From Jacaranda mimosifolia (Eukaryota; Streptophyta; Magnoliopsida; Lamiales; Bignoniaceae), in NCBI GenBank assembly GCA_018894105.1, contig CM032117.1, positions 47,402,503 to 47,466,502 on the forward strand: a stretch of DNA of 64,000 bases. Reading direction: 5' to 3'. Position numbers and translations under genes: made by a program. How positions within the stretch are numbered: the first letter of the stretch is position 1; every line of letters starts with the position of its first letter. The notes under the pieces were generated by a model. The model was not told where the DNA came from, did not search any database, and saw only the letters and a list, made by a program, of their open reading frames with translations. Positions 34,849-47,384 of this stretch are shown here, one piece after another.

Positions 34849-37800
34849 TTAAAGTGTGGCGAGTGGAGGTCCTGCACTGGTGAAGTACAATGCAAGATCA
34901 ATGTCCAGATTGTCATACTTAGTGATGAAAGGATGCGCCTGGATTACATCAAAATATATCAGATTAATCACCAGACATTTCGATAGGCTAAATAAAATAT
35001 TTTAAAAAAAAAAAAAAAAAGTAAAAAGAATAAAGAAATAGCAGAAGTACCATAAGTTGATTTGCTGAAAGTCTATCTTTAGGATCTTTTTGCACACTGA
35101 AAAGTAAAAAAACCTGATTAAACAAGGTCAGGTAGGAGCCAGAAAATAAAGCCAAAAAATAAGGACGCATGCAGAGAATGGATTATAAACACATATAAAA
35201 GGTTTTGCAATTGTTCAATAAACTATATTGTTGTTTAAGAAATTCAAAAATTTTTAAATCCATTCTAAAATGTGCGACATTTCAGCATAGCTAGCATTAG
35301 AGAAATAAAAGGTCCTGCTGACAGCTGATGTTTTGAGTGAACACAACTTTTGGAATGCACGCAAGGCTTGTGATGAAAACAAATTATACAAGAGACTCTC
35401 AATCATCAAATCTATAAGTGTAACTGAAGCAAGATTGAAATTGACTAGAAACGGAGGGTTGGATAATGATGCAAAGTGATCGGAACAATGGAGCGACATA
35501 ATTTTCTTCACAGTAAAATTGAAAGCGTCATGCTCATGATTTTGCAAAGCTACTAATAAAACACTTTAGCACATTGAATTAGAAGGGGACATAAATGCAT
35601 CCAACATACAGATAGCATGTTTATAGAAATTTAGTATGTACCAAGCAGAAATAAATGAACAGAACTCAGGAGAATATAAATCAGAAGGAGCACAAGGTGC
35701 TGGTTGGTTGACAACAGTTTCCATCAGATCATAGGCATTGGTCCATCCCCCCAGCTGTGGCGATGTGTATGGAAAATGTCCTGTTGCACACTCAAGCAGA
35801 ACCAAACCAAGGCTCCATATGTCACTTCTGTAACCATAGCTGTGTCCGTTGATTCTCTCTGGCTAAGGAGACATAAAGTTAGAAATATAAAGAAATTTGG
35901 ACATAAATGCCAGTAAAACGTCAACACTTACACACAAATTAGTTGTAGCAGATGACGGCATATACATTCAGCAAGTAACTATTCCCAATCACAGACAAAC
36001 AGAAGCACTAAAAACAACATTGCTGGTGCAAAAGTATGTACTTGGATGATAAGCATAATACTCACAGACATGTAGCTGTACGTGCCAACAAAAGTACTAG
36101 CTTGACCAGATGTGCTAGCCAGTATTGCACTAACACCAAAGTCAGTGATCTTGACTTCACCTTTGTGATTTATTAGCAAATTCGAGGGTTTCAAGTCCCG
36201 GTGGATAATATGTTTTTCATGATGAAGGTACCACAAGCCTTTGAGTACCTATACAGGCACGATCAGGATTTTATAGTACTTGAGTAAATTTTGTTGAAAG
36301 AGAGTTTAGAACAAAATACCACCTGTTTACAAATTGCTACAAGATATGGCTCTGGAATCATGTTGACTTTCTTCAGAAAATCTGCAAGAGATCCCCCATC
36401 CATGTACTCCAGGATTATGGAGATTGCGCCACTATCATAGAAAGACTGATAGCAAACTACAATGTGGGGGCATTTGGATGATTGGTTAATTTTAAGTTCC
36501 TGCGCAATATGCCTGACAACAGACTCTTCGACATTCATCTGAATAACCTGAAATAAGTGATGAAATAAAAAACACAGACATTAGCGGCTTTCATGCATCA
36601 ATGTGATCATATCTACAGTAAAAAGTTTATCCTAAGCAAGTTGATGAAGTTTTCCCAGATCAGATATCAACATTTAATCCTGGAATAAGGAAGTCTGGTT
36701 AGAGAAGCTATAGATTAAGGTAGAGAATTTGAAATCTTGGACAGGTAAGTTATTGATTGAGTTAATGGATGATGAAATCTCATTTTACTGATGCATTTAT
36801 ATAAAATAACTAAATAAGCTTACTTGTGAAGCAGAGTTAAAATCTTTCCAACAGTAACACAACACAAAATTGAATGTAATAAAGCTCAGTTATCAGCATA
36901 GACAGTCTAATCTGGATCTAAATTTTAGTTGTCAGGAGAGGGAAGTGAGAACTTCTAGACTCTGAAAGATAATATCTGGCACTAAGTGGCACTAGAGGTA
37001 GAGAAGGGCACCGAGTGCAGACTTTCCATATTTCTAGAAGAAGATACCATTGCTAACATCTAAGAAAACTATAATATAGGTAACTCGAGCCATTAATTCA
37101 TACAATAGGCTGGTTCCTTCTTTCATAGGTGGTGTCAAGAACACTCCAAAGTACACTATAAATTCACCATCTCAGCCTCATATTTTGTTTGGAAACTCCC
37201 GAAAGAACATCAGATTGCACCTATCCAATCTTATCTAATCTGACTTGACAAAGTACGAGTTTCCGTGAGCCAATTTTTATCAGAACCTGGTTTGGCTCAG
37301 TTGACTAATAAAATACTCAAATTCCTTTGCAAATCCTTTTTTGTTGATTTCCTACTTACTAGGAAGGATTTCATCATGTAATTACATACAAACATATTTT
37401 ATGTTCTATTCTAGGATTAAAATGTAATAAAATTCTGTCAGTTTTTAACTCACATCTAGAATAAACCAAACGTGGATTTAGGCTAGAGTTGCAAGAAAAG
37501 ACTTGTGTAAAACCGCATGCACCAAAACCTTCCCCATAAAGGACCCAAGTTCCATTTTCGCTTTTCCTTCAAGTCTTTATATATCATTTATCACAAAATT
37601 AGTCCACAGAGTTTTATAGAAACTGCAACACAATGTGAATGGTTAGGATTAGCCAACCACTGGAGGACCAGAAAGTTAAGAATTTATGGTTCGGAGTACT
37701 GAGGTCCAGATCTTTACAGTTGAGGAAAACTATGTGCGACTCTATAAAAAGTAAGAAGACAGTTTCTATCCAGTATAGCAGTTTGATCTTCAATACCTTC

Positions 37801-38926
37801 AGAGCAAAAAATTGTCCAGTCCATTTATGTTGCACCAAATGCACAATACCACCACTTCCTTTACCAATAACTTTAACTGCATCAAAGTCTGCTAAGCTCA
37901 ACTGGCTATCTGATGGCTGAATTAAGGTTGGCTGAAACAGATCACAAGCATGGGAGCTTAAATTTCACCTATACTTTTAGAACCCTTTTTGAAATAGCAA
38001 AATGAGAAGGTAAGGAGTAAAATATGATTTCGAAACTGGTGCACTAATTACCATTCAAGAACTATATAAAAGAATACACAAAATGAAGTGATTCATCATT
38101 GCAAAGCATTCAACATGCTCCAAATTCCATCTTAGCATACTCAAATTCCATCATGAAAATACTCAAAATTCTTCAAGTTGAGCATATTTAAAATCTATGA
38201 TGGACAAAAAGAAAGGATCTGTCTGAATGGTCCGTGATCCAATAATATAAATCTCTCATAATGTAATATGAGGGTCAGAAATTGGAGCCCAAACGGGCTC
38301 CTATGTGCATGCGTGTGTATAAAATAAGAGAGAGAGAGAGAGAGAGAGGTTCTTTCTATTTAAAAAAATAGTTTTCATATCTCCAAAATCATACAATAAT
38401 ACTTACTTCCAAAAACAGTGCTTGAGAAAAGATTTTGGCCACAGGCGGCTGAAGAAATAAAATATTGCAACAGAACTAAAAAGAAATTATATTCAATGCA
38501 GAAACGAGTCAAACAATATGCATTAAAAGGAACAGTTCTGGAATCCCCACTCGAATTTCAAGAACACAATAAGGAAATGAAAGAAAATTATATTTCAAAT
38601 TTCAATAACCCAAGGAGGAAACAAATGGCCAAGAATAACACACATACAGCTTCAACTTCACTCTGAGAGACAATTCGGACGCCATCTCTGTTAACCAACA
38701 GGTCACCATCCTTAAACGTCCCCGATTCTGTCCTGCATACATCCAAAAGAAAACCCAAATCAGAAAAAGAAAATAAAGAAAACCCATGTCAGCAATATCC
38801 ACAACTACAAATTTTACTTGACGTGTAACAAATAATGGGAAAAGAGTACAGGAATTTGGAGAGAGAAAGTTCATCAGGAGGAGGGAGAGAGAGCTTGAGG
38901 TTAGGTGCTAAAGCCCCTTTCTTCAT
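34849..38926 (-). CDS. MKK2: Mitogen-activated protein kinase kinase, MKK1/MKK2 type (group A)
   Basis: Eight exons on the minus strand: 38850-38926, 38648-38732, 37797-37931, 36323-36547, 36066-36248, 35642-35862, 35051-35096 and 34849-34938. They sum to 1062 bases, 353 residues plus stop. All junctions are GT-AG. Seen in order: an N-terminal MAPK docking site ([11 protein letters not shown], residues 2-12), Gly loop GKGSGG (77-82), the ATP Lys in FALK (99), alpha-C Glu in QELKINQ (116), [10 protein letters not shown] with catalytic Asp 192, DFG (210-212), and the plant S/T-x5-S/T activation loop Thr220/Thr226 before VGTYSYM. The C-terminus SAGPPLATL matches MKK2. It acts in the cytosol between MEKK-type kinases and MPK4-type kinases in stress and immune signalling; that role is known from the family. 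Intron 3 is 1.25 kb. No broken residue is seen, so the gene looks active. Confidence 0.95.
38327..38348. repeat. (AG)n microsatellite in a MAPKK intron
   Basis: About eleven AG units within the intron between the second and third coding exons. Confidence 0.8.
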
Positions 38927-39496
38927 TCTTCGTCTTTTTATTCTTCTTCTTCAGCAACCAATATTCTCTGGGGTTCACTCCTCCTTTTCGCAACTTCCTC
39001 TAAGGATTCCTCTTCGGTGCCCCTTCTCCAGCTATATTTTCTAGTTCGTGGGCAAAGATGAAAAGCGAGTGTGTCTTGACATTGTTAAATGCAAAAAGTC
39101 TTCCAAAGTAAACGCACAAAACTTCCAAGTCAGAACCTACGAACCACTCAAACGTACATATGTATGCATATATATATATGTATATTAGTGTCTGATGAAG
39201 CAAAAAATTTACGATTGGGGAGACCACCTAAATATTATTATTGGCAGAAGAATATAGATTCTACGCTGATGGTTATTGCTCCGTCTACACATACACACGC
39301 GCAAATATACGTATATATGTATTTATATTAGTCGTGGTAGTTTTGGACTTTTGGTTAGAGAGAAGACTGAAGGAAAGAAAGGTGCCAAGACACTGCCAAC
39401 TTCACTGACCCCTTTACTTCTTTTTCCTTGCGCAGTGTTTGGCGTTGGTGATTGAAGGCAACATGATTTGAGAGGGACTCAAAAGTATGTTGAGAT
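38927..39496. other. 5' flank of the MAPKK gene
   Basis: Presumed 5' UTR and promoter of the minus-strand MAPKK. Pyrimidine-rich leader sequence near the start, then TATATA runs near 39165-39185 and 39305-39330. A TATA box cannot be picked among these with confidence. Confidence 0.35.
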
Positions 39497-39640
39497 GCCT
39501 TGCCGAGTGGCCATAGCTCATTTGTTTCACACGTTGAGGTTTGAATTTAATGAATTTGTAATGTGTGTAAAAATTTGTTCGGTAATTTTTAGCCTAGAGA
39601 CACAACTATTAATCATGTAAGTTTTATATATAAACATGTA
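39497..39640 (+). mobile_element. tRNA-derived SINE copy
   Basis: An A-box-like TTGCCGAGTGG (39500-39510) and a B-box-like GGTTTGAATTT (39538-39548) stand 38 bases apart, as in Pol III promoters. A GTGTGTAAAAATTTG tail follows. Two more loci in the window share the order A box, cold spot, B box, GTGTGT tail. Confidence 0.55.
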
Positions 39641-40426
39641 TTGAAATTCTAACAAATTTCTGACATATGAAGGCATAAATAAATGAAATTACATTACATA
39701 AGCCCTGTCTTAGTTATTTACCTGCGCCCGCCAATCAATTAGAATTTTCCCTTTCCTTTTGCATGAAATTCATTAATTATCATTTTTCTTATTAATTTCT
39801 TACTTCGAAATGCCAATAGCTAGATGGACCGCAATTTTTATTTTTATTTTTCGAAATTTCCGTTGCTTTTTTGGGGAATTCATCCATTGTCATTTCCATT
39901 ATTAATTTCTTCTATGCATATAGCTAAAAAGCCCCTTGAAACCCGCTAAAACATAAAGATTTTATTACAGGCAATATCTCGATGACCGCAAACAGAAATC
40001 ATGGACATCGTAAGCTAATCGTGAAAATATAAAAACGTATTGGCTATCTCTTGCACTTCTAACCTTGGAATGGACATTGCAGTATGAGCAATGATAACTG
40101 CTCAAAAACTCTCTCGTACGGCCATTCGAAAAGTCCACATGAGACAATTTCGCATTACACAGGGGTAGTTATAGCTCAAATGATTTTAATTTTATTTTAA
40201 ATTCAAAAACACAAGTTCCACGGGTGCTTCTAATCCAGTGCAACAATATCCAGAGGTCTAATGAATTTATAGTTCTATACTAGAAATTATTTTGTTCCTT
40301 AATAAATCAGTTGCACATACCATTATTATAAAAATGTCAGTTAATAATAATTAGTTAACACTTTTCAGTGACAGAAACAATATCATATGTTATGCCCTGA
40401 GGCTCTACCAAGTATGTATTGTAGTG
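39641..40426. other. Intergenic, no gene seen
   Basis: AT-rich sequence with a duplicated phrase TCATT..TATTAATTTCTT (near 39775 and 39890). No ORF with recognised content. Confidence 0.3.
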
Positions 40427-40429
40427 TAA

Positions 40430-40842
40430 GGGTATAAACGAATCGAATCGGCTCGTGACACTCACGAGCGAGCTCAAGCTGTTTCGAACTCAAATCAAAT
40501 TGAATCGAGCCCGAACTCTATTTCGAGTCGATAAGCTCGAGGATCGGTGTATATAATTAAATATTATTTTTTATTTTATTAATAAATATATATTATATTA
40601 CTATTTTTCATTCCAAATTCGAGCTCGAGCTCAAGCCCTCAGTTACTTAGAATTCATTTGACAATTCAAGCAGAGCTTGAAAATCTTCCCCAAGTTTGGC
40701 TCAACCCAACTGCACTCCTAGCTTAAAATGTTAGGCTCATCAAGCTCGAGCTTAATATTTTCTAGCTCGAGTTCGAGCTCAAGTTGGAAAACTTTTTCCA
40801 AACTCGACTAGATTCGACTCAACTCGATTGCACCCTAGAATC
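40430..40842. mobile_element. hAT-type MITE rich in GCTCGAGC words
   Basis: The left end TAAGGGTATAAACGAATCG and the right end CTCGATTGCACCCTA are imperfect inverted repeats. Arms are filled with GAGCTCGAGC, CGAGCTCAAG and their complements around an AT-rich core. A clean 8-base duplication was not found, so the limits are approximate. Confidence 0.6.
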
Positions 40843-41137
40843 AGAATATTAGTAAAATCTATTAAAATAGCAGTAATATTTAAAAAAAATGAGAAAAATA
40901 AAAATTAAAGAACACAGACGCACACAAGTTCACATATATCTTATCAACAGAACATCAAGACCTGTAAACAGACCATCCCGTAGTAAGTATAAAGTATTGA
41001 TCAAGCTATATCTCTCTAGAAAGCAGACTCTGATCTTTACAACAACTTTCCCTTACACTGCGCTGTAACAATCCCTTCCAACTCAAATTTGCCTGCATGC
41101 TTACCACATTAAGACAAGCAAAGCAGAAGCAGTACAT

Positions 41138-43353
41138 TCAGGATTTCACAATGTTGAAGGAGAATTTGGACAGCAGCTGAGCTACTCCAGATATAACTGG
41201 CCCATATATCTACAGAAACAGCAATTAGACATGTTGAGTTTCATTTACATGAATGAGAATGCACTAGCATGCACAAGAAGCATCTGATTTTTTTTATCAG
41301 ACAAGGGGCAAGCTTAATACAAGAATGCCATATTTCCAGGTCATTACATAGGAAAGATATAGCCGCAGTATTGTCAAAGTGGAGAGCTTCAATTGGCAGC
41401 TACACTTAACTGAGTCATACCTTGACGTCCTTGTGAATTTGGCACAAGGGAACAGCAAGAAGTCTGCAATTCCTCGGTACAATGAATCTGCAACTCGCTG
41501 GAAGCTTGACAAGAAAGAGTTTAACGCACTCCTGATAAGACAACCATCATGTCATCAAGAACTTATTGCAGCAGCTAAAAAGCAAACAGCAAAGATGCTA
41601 CCAGAATCACCTTAGGACTTTTTGTGCTTGGCGGCAAAAATGGATAAAGCAGTGATTCAAAATCAGGTCTCCACCAAGTTCCAAGACATTCTCCTACCTT
41701 AATATTGAGAAATAGCAGAGTTGCCCAAATAGAATTAAGCTAACATAATATTGCATTGAGAATTTGCTCACCTCCCATTCAGCACCACGGACATCTTCAC
41801 CGACGGATAACTTGCTTGAGAGTTTGCGTTTTAAGCAGCCAACATCTACAGCATACCACAAAATCCAATATTTTGAACCTTGCCTTAGATTTCTTCAATA
41901 TGGACGTCTCAATGCGAACTTGGAGAGAATGATTCTCAATGTTGTGGCTTACCTGATTCACCTGGTCGTAAGCGCCCACCAGGAAGTCTAAATATGGAAT
42001 TCCGTATTTGCAGCAACAAGATATGAGGATGATTGAACAATTCTACCTGTGATTAAGAATATGTATCTTAAGTTATCAGATTTACACACCGAACAATCTC
42101 GAAAGGTACACAGCCCATTATCAGAATGATAAATGCCAGGCATGCCTATGGAATTGCGTACGTAAGTGAAATTGATAATAAAAATCAAAACGGTAATATA
42201 ACTCCAAAATATATTGACAATTCAGATAATATGAGTTGACATCTAAGCACAAAAAATCAAAGATCACATATGAATTTGCTCCGACGTCATAAACCTACAT
42301 GAAGTGTAACATACAACAAAAGCCTACATCTATTAGACATACACATTGCGAGAAGTTAGAAAATCCCAACTGGGCTTTCTGCAACATGCATGCCTTTGCC
42401 TTAATCATGATTGAAGAAGTGAACTAACTACAAATTCAAAAATTATGTACATAGTACATCACTTTTACGTTGTCAGTACAAAAATCGGGTGCTACATCTG
42501 AAATAAGCATGCGGTTTCCGGTCCTTAGGATAATAATCACGCCATTCACACAAGGAATGATCATTCCAAAACCTCTCTATTCAAAGGGAAAGTCTCTATA
42601 TCCTCATCCCAGAAGTTAAGTCACACAGTCTTCCCTCACTAAAGCCAAAGCAAACAGAGGCATTGATCTTGCATGCCACTAAGCAGCACAAAATCATGAA
42701 AGAATCAAATAATAATTTTATACCTTAGCTTAGGACGCGTTCAAATTTTCAAATTCAAAATCAATGAGCCAACCAAATGACAGTTGATAATGGGACTAGT
42801 ATCGCCTCGCATTGCTCACTTGCGATCGCACTGATCGCTGTCATCGTATAAAATGGATTTGTCCCTTTTATGGCGAACAAGGACTTTAATTAAAGTCTCT
42901 TCTATTAATGAATCAAAAACAGAAAGTATTTTGAATTGTATGATCTTTATTTGACACCATCCAAGACTAACAACCACTAGATCACTCTACAATAATAAAA
43001 AAGCTCAAAAAAATCCAAATACAAACAACAAAAATAGAACATGGAAAACTCACCAACATTACTGCTGCAACACAGCTTCTCATGCCATAGGCATCGTAGC
43101 TGAAACCAGAGGGGGGGGGGGGGAGGAAATGAGAAAAGAAGGGGAACCCAAACCAACGCAAGTAAGGAAAAACCCAGTAGTTTAGAGATCAAATGCATAC
43201 GTACTTAGCTTTCATGCGCAGGGTTCGATCAGATATAGTCTCATTCTTCGAGGAGACTGCTTCTCTAGAGCCGAAGTAGTAGCAGCTGAGAGGGTAAATA
43301 TCCAACACGTTAGAGTTAAAACTAGACCGGATACGCTGATCTGGATCATCCAT
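41138..43353 (-). CDS. CFIM25: Pre-mRNA cleavage factor Im 25 kDa subunit (NUDT21/CFIm25 homologue)
   Basis: Seven minus-strand exons: 43205-43353, 43054-43099, 41953-42046, 41772-41845, 41611-41697, 41421-41531 and 41138-41209. They total 633 bases, 210 residues plus stop, with GT-AG borders and matching phases. CFIm25 binds UGUA in pre-mRNA as a dimer within cleavage factor Im and guides poly(A) site choice in the nucleus. Seen in order: YPLSCYYFGSREAV, AYGMRSCVAAVML, HPHILLLQIRNSIFRLPGGR, the degenerate Nudix helix LKRKLSSKLSV, EWEVGECLGTWWRPDFE, LYPFLPPSTKSPK, LFLVKLPASCRFIVPRN, VPLCQIH and GPVISGVAQLLSKFSFN. As in the family, the Nudix box lacks the usual catalytic glutamates, so it binds RNA without hydrolysis. 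Intron 2, about 1 kb, is the longest. No defect is seen. Confidence 0.95.
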
Positions 43354-43640
43354 TGCGAGGATTGCGATGAAATGGAAGTGCAGTAAAGAGTTGGGACTTG
43401 GGAGAAAAGGAGGGGCAGTGAGCAGAATTGGGGGATAGTGGAAATATTAAATAAAGCAGAAAAAGAGAGAGCATTCCAGGGACGACTAGAAACGTGGCTA
43501 TTCGACAGAGAAGTGGAGGCTCAAATACAAATTGGATGAATAATAATAATAAAAACAATATAACAGTGATGAAGAGAAAACAACCGACGGCACATTATAC
43601 TGTTCTCGGCAGATTTTGCTTTTGGACTAAGAGGGAGGTG
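43354..43640 (-). promoter_or_regulatory. Presumed promoter and 5' UTR of the CFIm25 gene
   Basis: Directly upstream of the minus-strand start codon. Pyrimidine-rich on the minus strand near the start. No definite TATA box was picked. Confidence 0.3.
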
Positions 43641-44598
43641 GTCGGTTAAGCTTCTTCTAAAAAATTAATCTGTGGGCCATGTTTGGTTGGGATGTGTTTT
43701 CAGGGAGATCTGGGGTTTTTCGTCTTGATGAAATAAATTAAACTTTTGAAGGAATGCATATGATGTTTGTTTATATTTTGAATGGTGGGTAAAAATTATT
43801 TTAAGAAATACAGTAATATTTTATTTGATCGATAAGAGATAATATTTATTTAATAGTAATTTTTTTTTGTGTATATATATATATATGTTACAATGTTATT
43901 TATATATATACATATATATGTATTTTTCTCGAGAAATGAATACATACCCTATCTTATAAAATCTCCCAAATATGAGGGTATTTTAAAAAAATTACTTTGA
44001 GCATTTCTCCCTTTAAAATGCTGGGGTGTTTGGATTCGTTTCAGGGATTCCCTCAAAATGTACTGAAACACAGCATTAGCTTTTGTATTTATGTTATAAA
44101 GTTTCTAAAATTTCATAATTATTTTTGAGAAAAAATTATTGAGTATCTTATAAATAAGAATATAGACTTGAAAGATGTTGAACTTACAATTCCTATAAAA
44201 TACATGTTTAGAATTTTTATTTTTTTTTAAATATTGAAATTTTAAAAAGAATCTAAGAATTTTTTAAAGATTTTATAATATCTTAGCTTACCAAAATTCT
44301 TTTTTTAAGAACTTACTTTTTCAGAATTTTTTAATTCAGATCTAAGATAGTGATATCTTATTTGAAAATTTTATAATTTTATTTTTAAAAATCTTATTAA
44401 ATACTTCCAAACATCTAATAAATTTAAATACTTTTCATTCTTCAAAAAAAATTATAAATTTATCCGAGCATTGCTTAAGTATGATTTGCACATTTTTAAT
44501 TACACAAGACCCATCTTTGCTCATTCTCTTTCTGGCAAAATACACTTTACCCCTTTAAACTAAATATTTTATATTTAAATATATAAAAAAAATTATCA
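43641..44598. other. AT-rich intergenic stretch
   Basis: No recognised ORF. Holds short (AT)n runs at 43876-43925 and A/T homopolymers. Ends at the target duplication of the gypsy element. Confidence 0.35.
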
Positions 44599-44978
44599 CT
44601 GACTGATGTCGCAAAATATGACATCAGTATATTTGTCACGGGTCGAGAGGTCGACCAGTGATATGGGTTCGAGTAAGTGTTCACCGAATTATTGGTAGAG
44701 AAGATCGTGGGATCTAGAGGTCATTAGGTAGGACTTTGGGAAGAGAGGTAGGAGGAAAATCTCTCTAGAAGATGGTGGACGCATTAAATGAGAGGTGTTT
44801 ATAGTGATGGTTGATTTGGCCGGACACTATTCAGTTGTCGTGGCAAGAATCCTGGGCAGATGCGTAGCGTCATGGGATGGATAAGATTGTCCCGATTTTC
44901 AAACACGGGTCGGGTGATTGGGTTGACCCGTATAAAAAGACGCAGATCCTTAAATATTCTTGTGAATTTAGTTAAGTA

Positions 44979-46161
44979 CACTACAAAAAAACATGCTTTT
45001 ACTATGGCTAATTATGTGTAGTAAATAATTATTAAATATAGTAAAAAGTTATTAACTAAGCTTGTGCTACACTTTTCTAGTTGTAGGCATTGCGATCGAG
45101 GTAAAAACTTCGCTACACTTTTTTAATCGTGGTAATTGACTTTTGCTATGAAATTATTTTCAATTATTACAAATTTAATGTGTGGTAAAAAATTATCAAG
45201 TACAGTAAAAAAAAAGTGTAGTATATTATAGTTAATTGCTACACTTTGAAAAGAGTAGTAAATACTTGAATTATTTTTCACCACAATTAAATTTAGTAAA
45301 AACCAATTAATTTGGGGAATTTACTTTTTTTTTATTTATATACACACAAACACTAGGAGCTTATCAGGATTCGAACTTTTGACCTTATTCTTATGTGTGT
45401 GAAAGTGATTCCACTAGGCCAATCACCACTTCGTTATTAATTAGCTAATTTAAATATATTTGATTACTTAATCAACTTTTTTTAACAATAAGAGTTATTG
45501 GAGACAAATATTTATTTTGCTTCCAAATTTGGGGTTTTCTTACTGTTTTAGAGGAACTTTGTTAGTTAGCTAAATTAAGAATTTTATTAATTAATCAAAT
45601 ATTTTTTAATAATAAAAATTAGAGGAAATTTTTTATTTTACCTCTACTTTTATTAATTAAAACCATGAGTAGTTAGGAACTTTTTAGTGGTTTTATTTGT
45701 TAATTTAAAAATTAATTAATTAATATTTTAATAATAAAAATTGGAAGCAATTTTTTAATTTACATTGAATATTATTCATTAAGCATTACTTCCAACATAT
45801 TTTTCTTCTTTTCTAGTGAAAATATTTTGATTTAAGATCTTAATCTTTGCCTTCAAACTTTCACAAGTTTCATTGTTTTTACTTCACTAATGAAAAAGCA
45901 TGGTTAATTCATTAATTTTTTGCTATAGTTTATGTAAAATTGTAGTAAATGTACAATATTATCCACCTCATATAAAAATTGTAGCAAATAAGTATATTTT
46001 TTGCTAGGATAAGATGAAGTGTAGTATTTAATATAACTTTTACCACACATTTGGAATTTTATACTACAAAAGTAAAATCATAGCAAAAATAATCCTTTTT
46101 TACTACATTATTTTTAGTTAAGTAAAAAATATTGTAGAAAAAAGCATATTTTCTTGTAGTG
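44979..46161. mobile_element. Non-autonomous CACTA element in the 3' LTR
   Basis: It begins CACTACAAAAAAACATGC and ends GCATATTTTCTTGTAGTG. GTA flanks on both sides (44976-44978 and 46162-46164) form the 3-base duplication typical of CACTA. Subterminal words GTGTAGTA and TACTACA recur inside. The empty site is preserved in the other LTR. A minus-strand SINE lies within it. Confidence 0.9.
45325..45435 (-). mobile_element. tRNA-derived SINE copy (minus strand) inside the CACTA element
   Basis: On the minus strand the A box TGGCCTAGTGG (45421-45411) and B box AGTTCGAATCC (45378-45368) match Pol III consensus closely. A GTGTTTGTGTGTATATAAAT tail leads into an A/T run. Confidence 0.6.
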
Positions 46162-46562
46162 GTAAGGGGTATTTTAGTCTTTTGAAAATTTCTCCTTTAT
46201 CATTAATTCGCCCTACTTCATCATTTATGAGGAGGTAAACTCGTAAATGATGGAGTTGATCTGGGCCCTCTAATCCTAACAGTCGTCTCCTCTTGTTCGT
46301 TGGATTTCCATCACTTCGCTTCATCTTCTCCCTTGGATCTAGCATGCTATTCGAGGGGGTTTCCATTATAAATTACATTCCCTGATCCCATTCCTCCTTT
46401 TATTCTCTCATACAAGAGCTTGAAACTTACTTCGAAATTTCGACATGTCGATCGCTTGTTCCTACCTTTTTTGAGTAGCTGAATGTTCATCAATAGGTAT
46501 CATTCTTCCTTTTGCCTTTTAATTCCATTCCTTTATTTATTAGTTATTATATTTATTTTTTT

Positions 46563-47360
46563 ATGGTTCAAAGCTCTTCCTCCACTTCTTCATCGAGTGA
46601 TAATGGTCGGAGCTCTCATTCAAGCTCTTCAATCCCCGACCAAAGTAGCTAGAGCACAGGATCTCCTGCCCGAAGAGCTTCTACACCTCTATTTTTCATC
46701 GACCCCGGTGACCCGAACAACCCCTTAAATGCTCCTAGTAAAATAGGTACCAAAGTTTTTTCCTTCCTTCGAAGTAAATTTTTTATCCCAGATAGCTATA
46801 AAACAATAATACCTCAAGCTAGGCAAAAGATATATCAGCCTCCACCTAACTATTTAGCTTTTCATATTTCGGTATTGGAAGCGGGCTGCGATTCCTTATA
46901 GTGGAACCTATAGCCAACATCATTAGGACCTTAGGCGTCTATCCGACCCAATTGGTCCTCAATTCTATTCGTAACATCCTGAGTTTTATTATCATCATGT
47001 GTTATTTCAACGTTAAGCCTTTCTTTGTTGATTTCTAGTACATCTTCCATATCAACCCCTCTATCCGCTCCGGTGATTGGGGTTTCTACTGTATAACTAC
47101 TTGTCAAAGCTTTAAATATTTAACCAATCTCCCGAGCTATGCTGGTTCTTGGTGTAATAAATGATTTTACATGGAAACTCCCCACATAATCTTTGGAATG
47201 TCCGTCAAGAGTGGCAGGATGACAAACCGACCTTTTCTTCTGATGAAGAGCCTTCTTGGGTCGAAGGCTTTGTCGAGGAGCATCCAACCACCCAATGGTT
47301 TGACTTCCAAGAACTCTTCAGTGAAGAAACACTTAAACTAGTCAACCTCTTTCCTGCTAG
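46563..47360 (+). pseudogene. Antisense extra ORF of the Tat element, PF04195-like (putative gypsy-type transposon domain)
   Basis: Plus strand, opposite to gag-pol, between the pol relic and the 3' LTR. It opens MVQSSSSTSSSS, a low-complexity Ser-rich head. Then come IDPGDPNN, PQARQKIYQPPPNYLAFHIS, PIANIIRTLGVYPTQLVLNS and DWGFYC, across stops and one frame change. The PPP-N-Y, vertical helix and W-x-F/Y layout matches the plant domain once named putative gypsy-type transposon. Extra antisense ORFs in this place are known from Tat-lineage elements. Their function is unknown. Confidence 0.65.
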
Positions 47361-47384
47361 GCTTCAACCTAGGAAAACACTTCT

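Larger units (their letters stand above)
44604..46202 (-). repeat. 3' LTR of the Tat-type element, containing a CACTA element
   Basis: Same blocks as the other LTR. Continuity is broken at GTTAAGTA by the element 44979-46161 and resumes with GTAAGGGGTATTTTAGTC, which equals GTAAAGGGGTTAGTC in the uninterrupted copy at about 51550. Confidence 0.9.

Noticed and set aside
39500..39548. Functional tRNA gene
   Set aside because: A and B boxes are present but no cloverleaf or acceptor stem can be formed; a SINE explains it better.
41379..41615. 78-codon plus-strand ORF
   Set aside because: It is the antisense shadow of the last-but-one CFIm25 exons, whose splice sites and conserved residues are clear.
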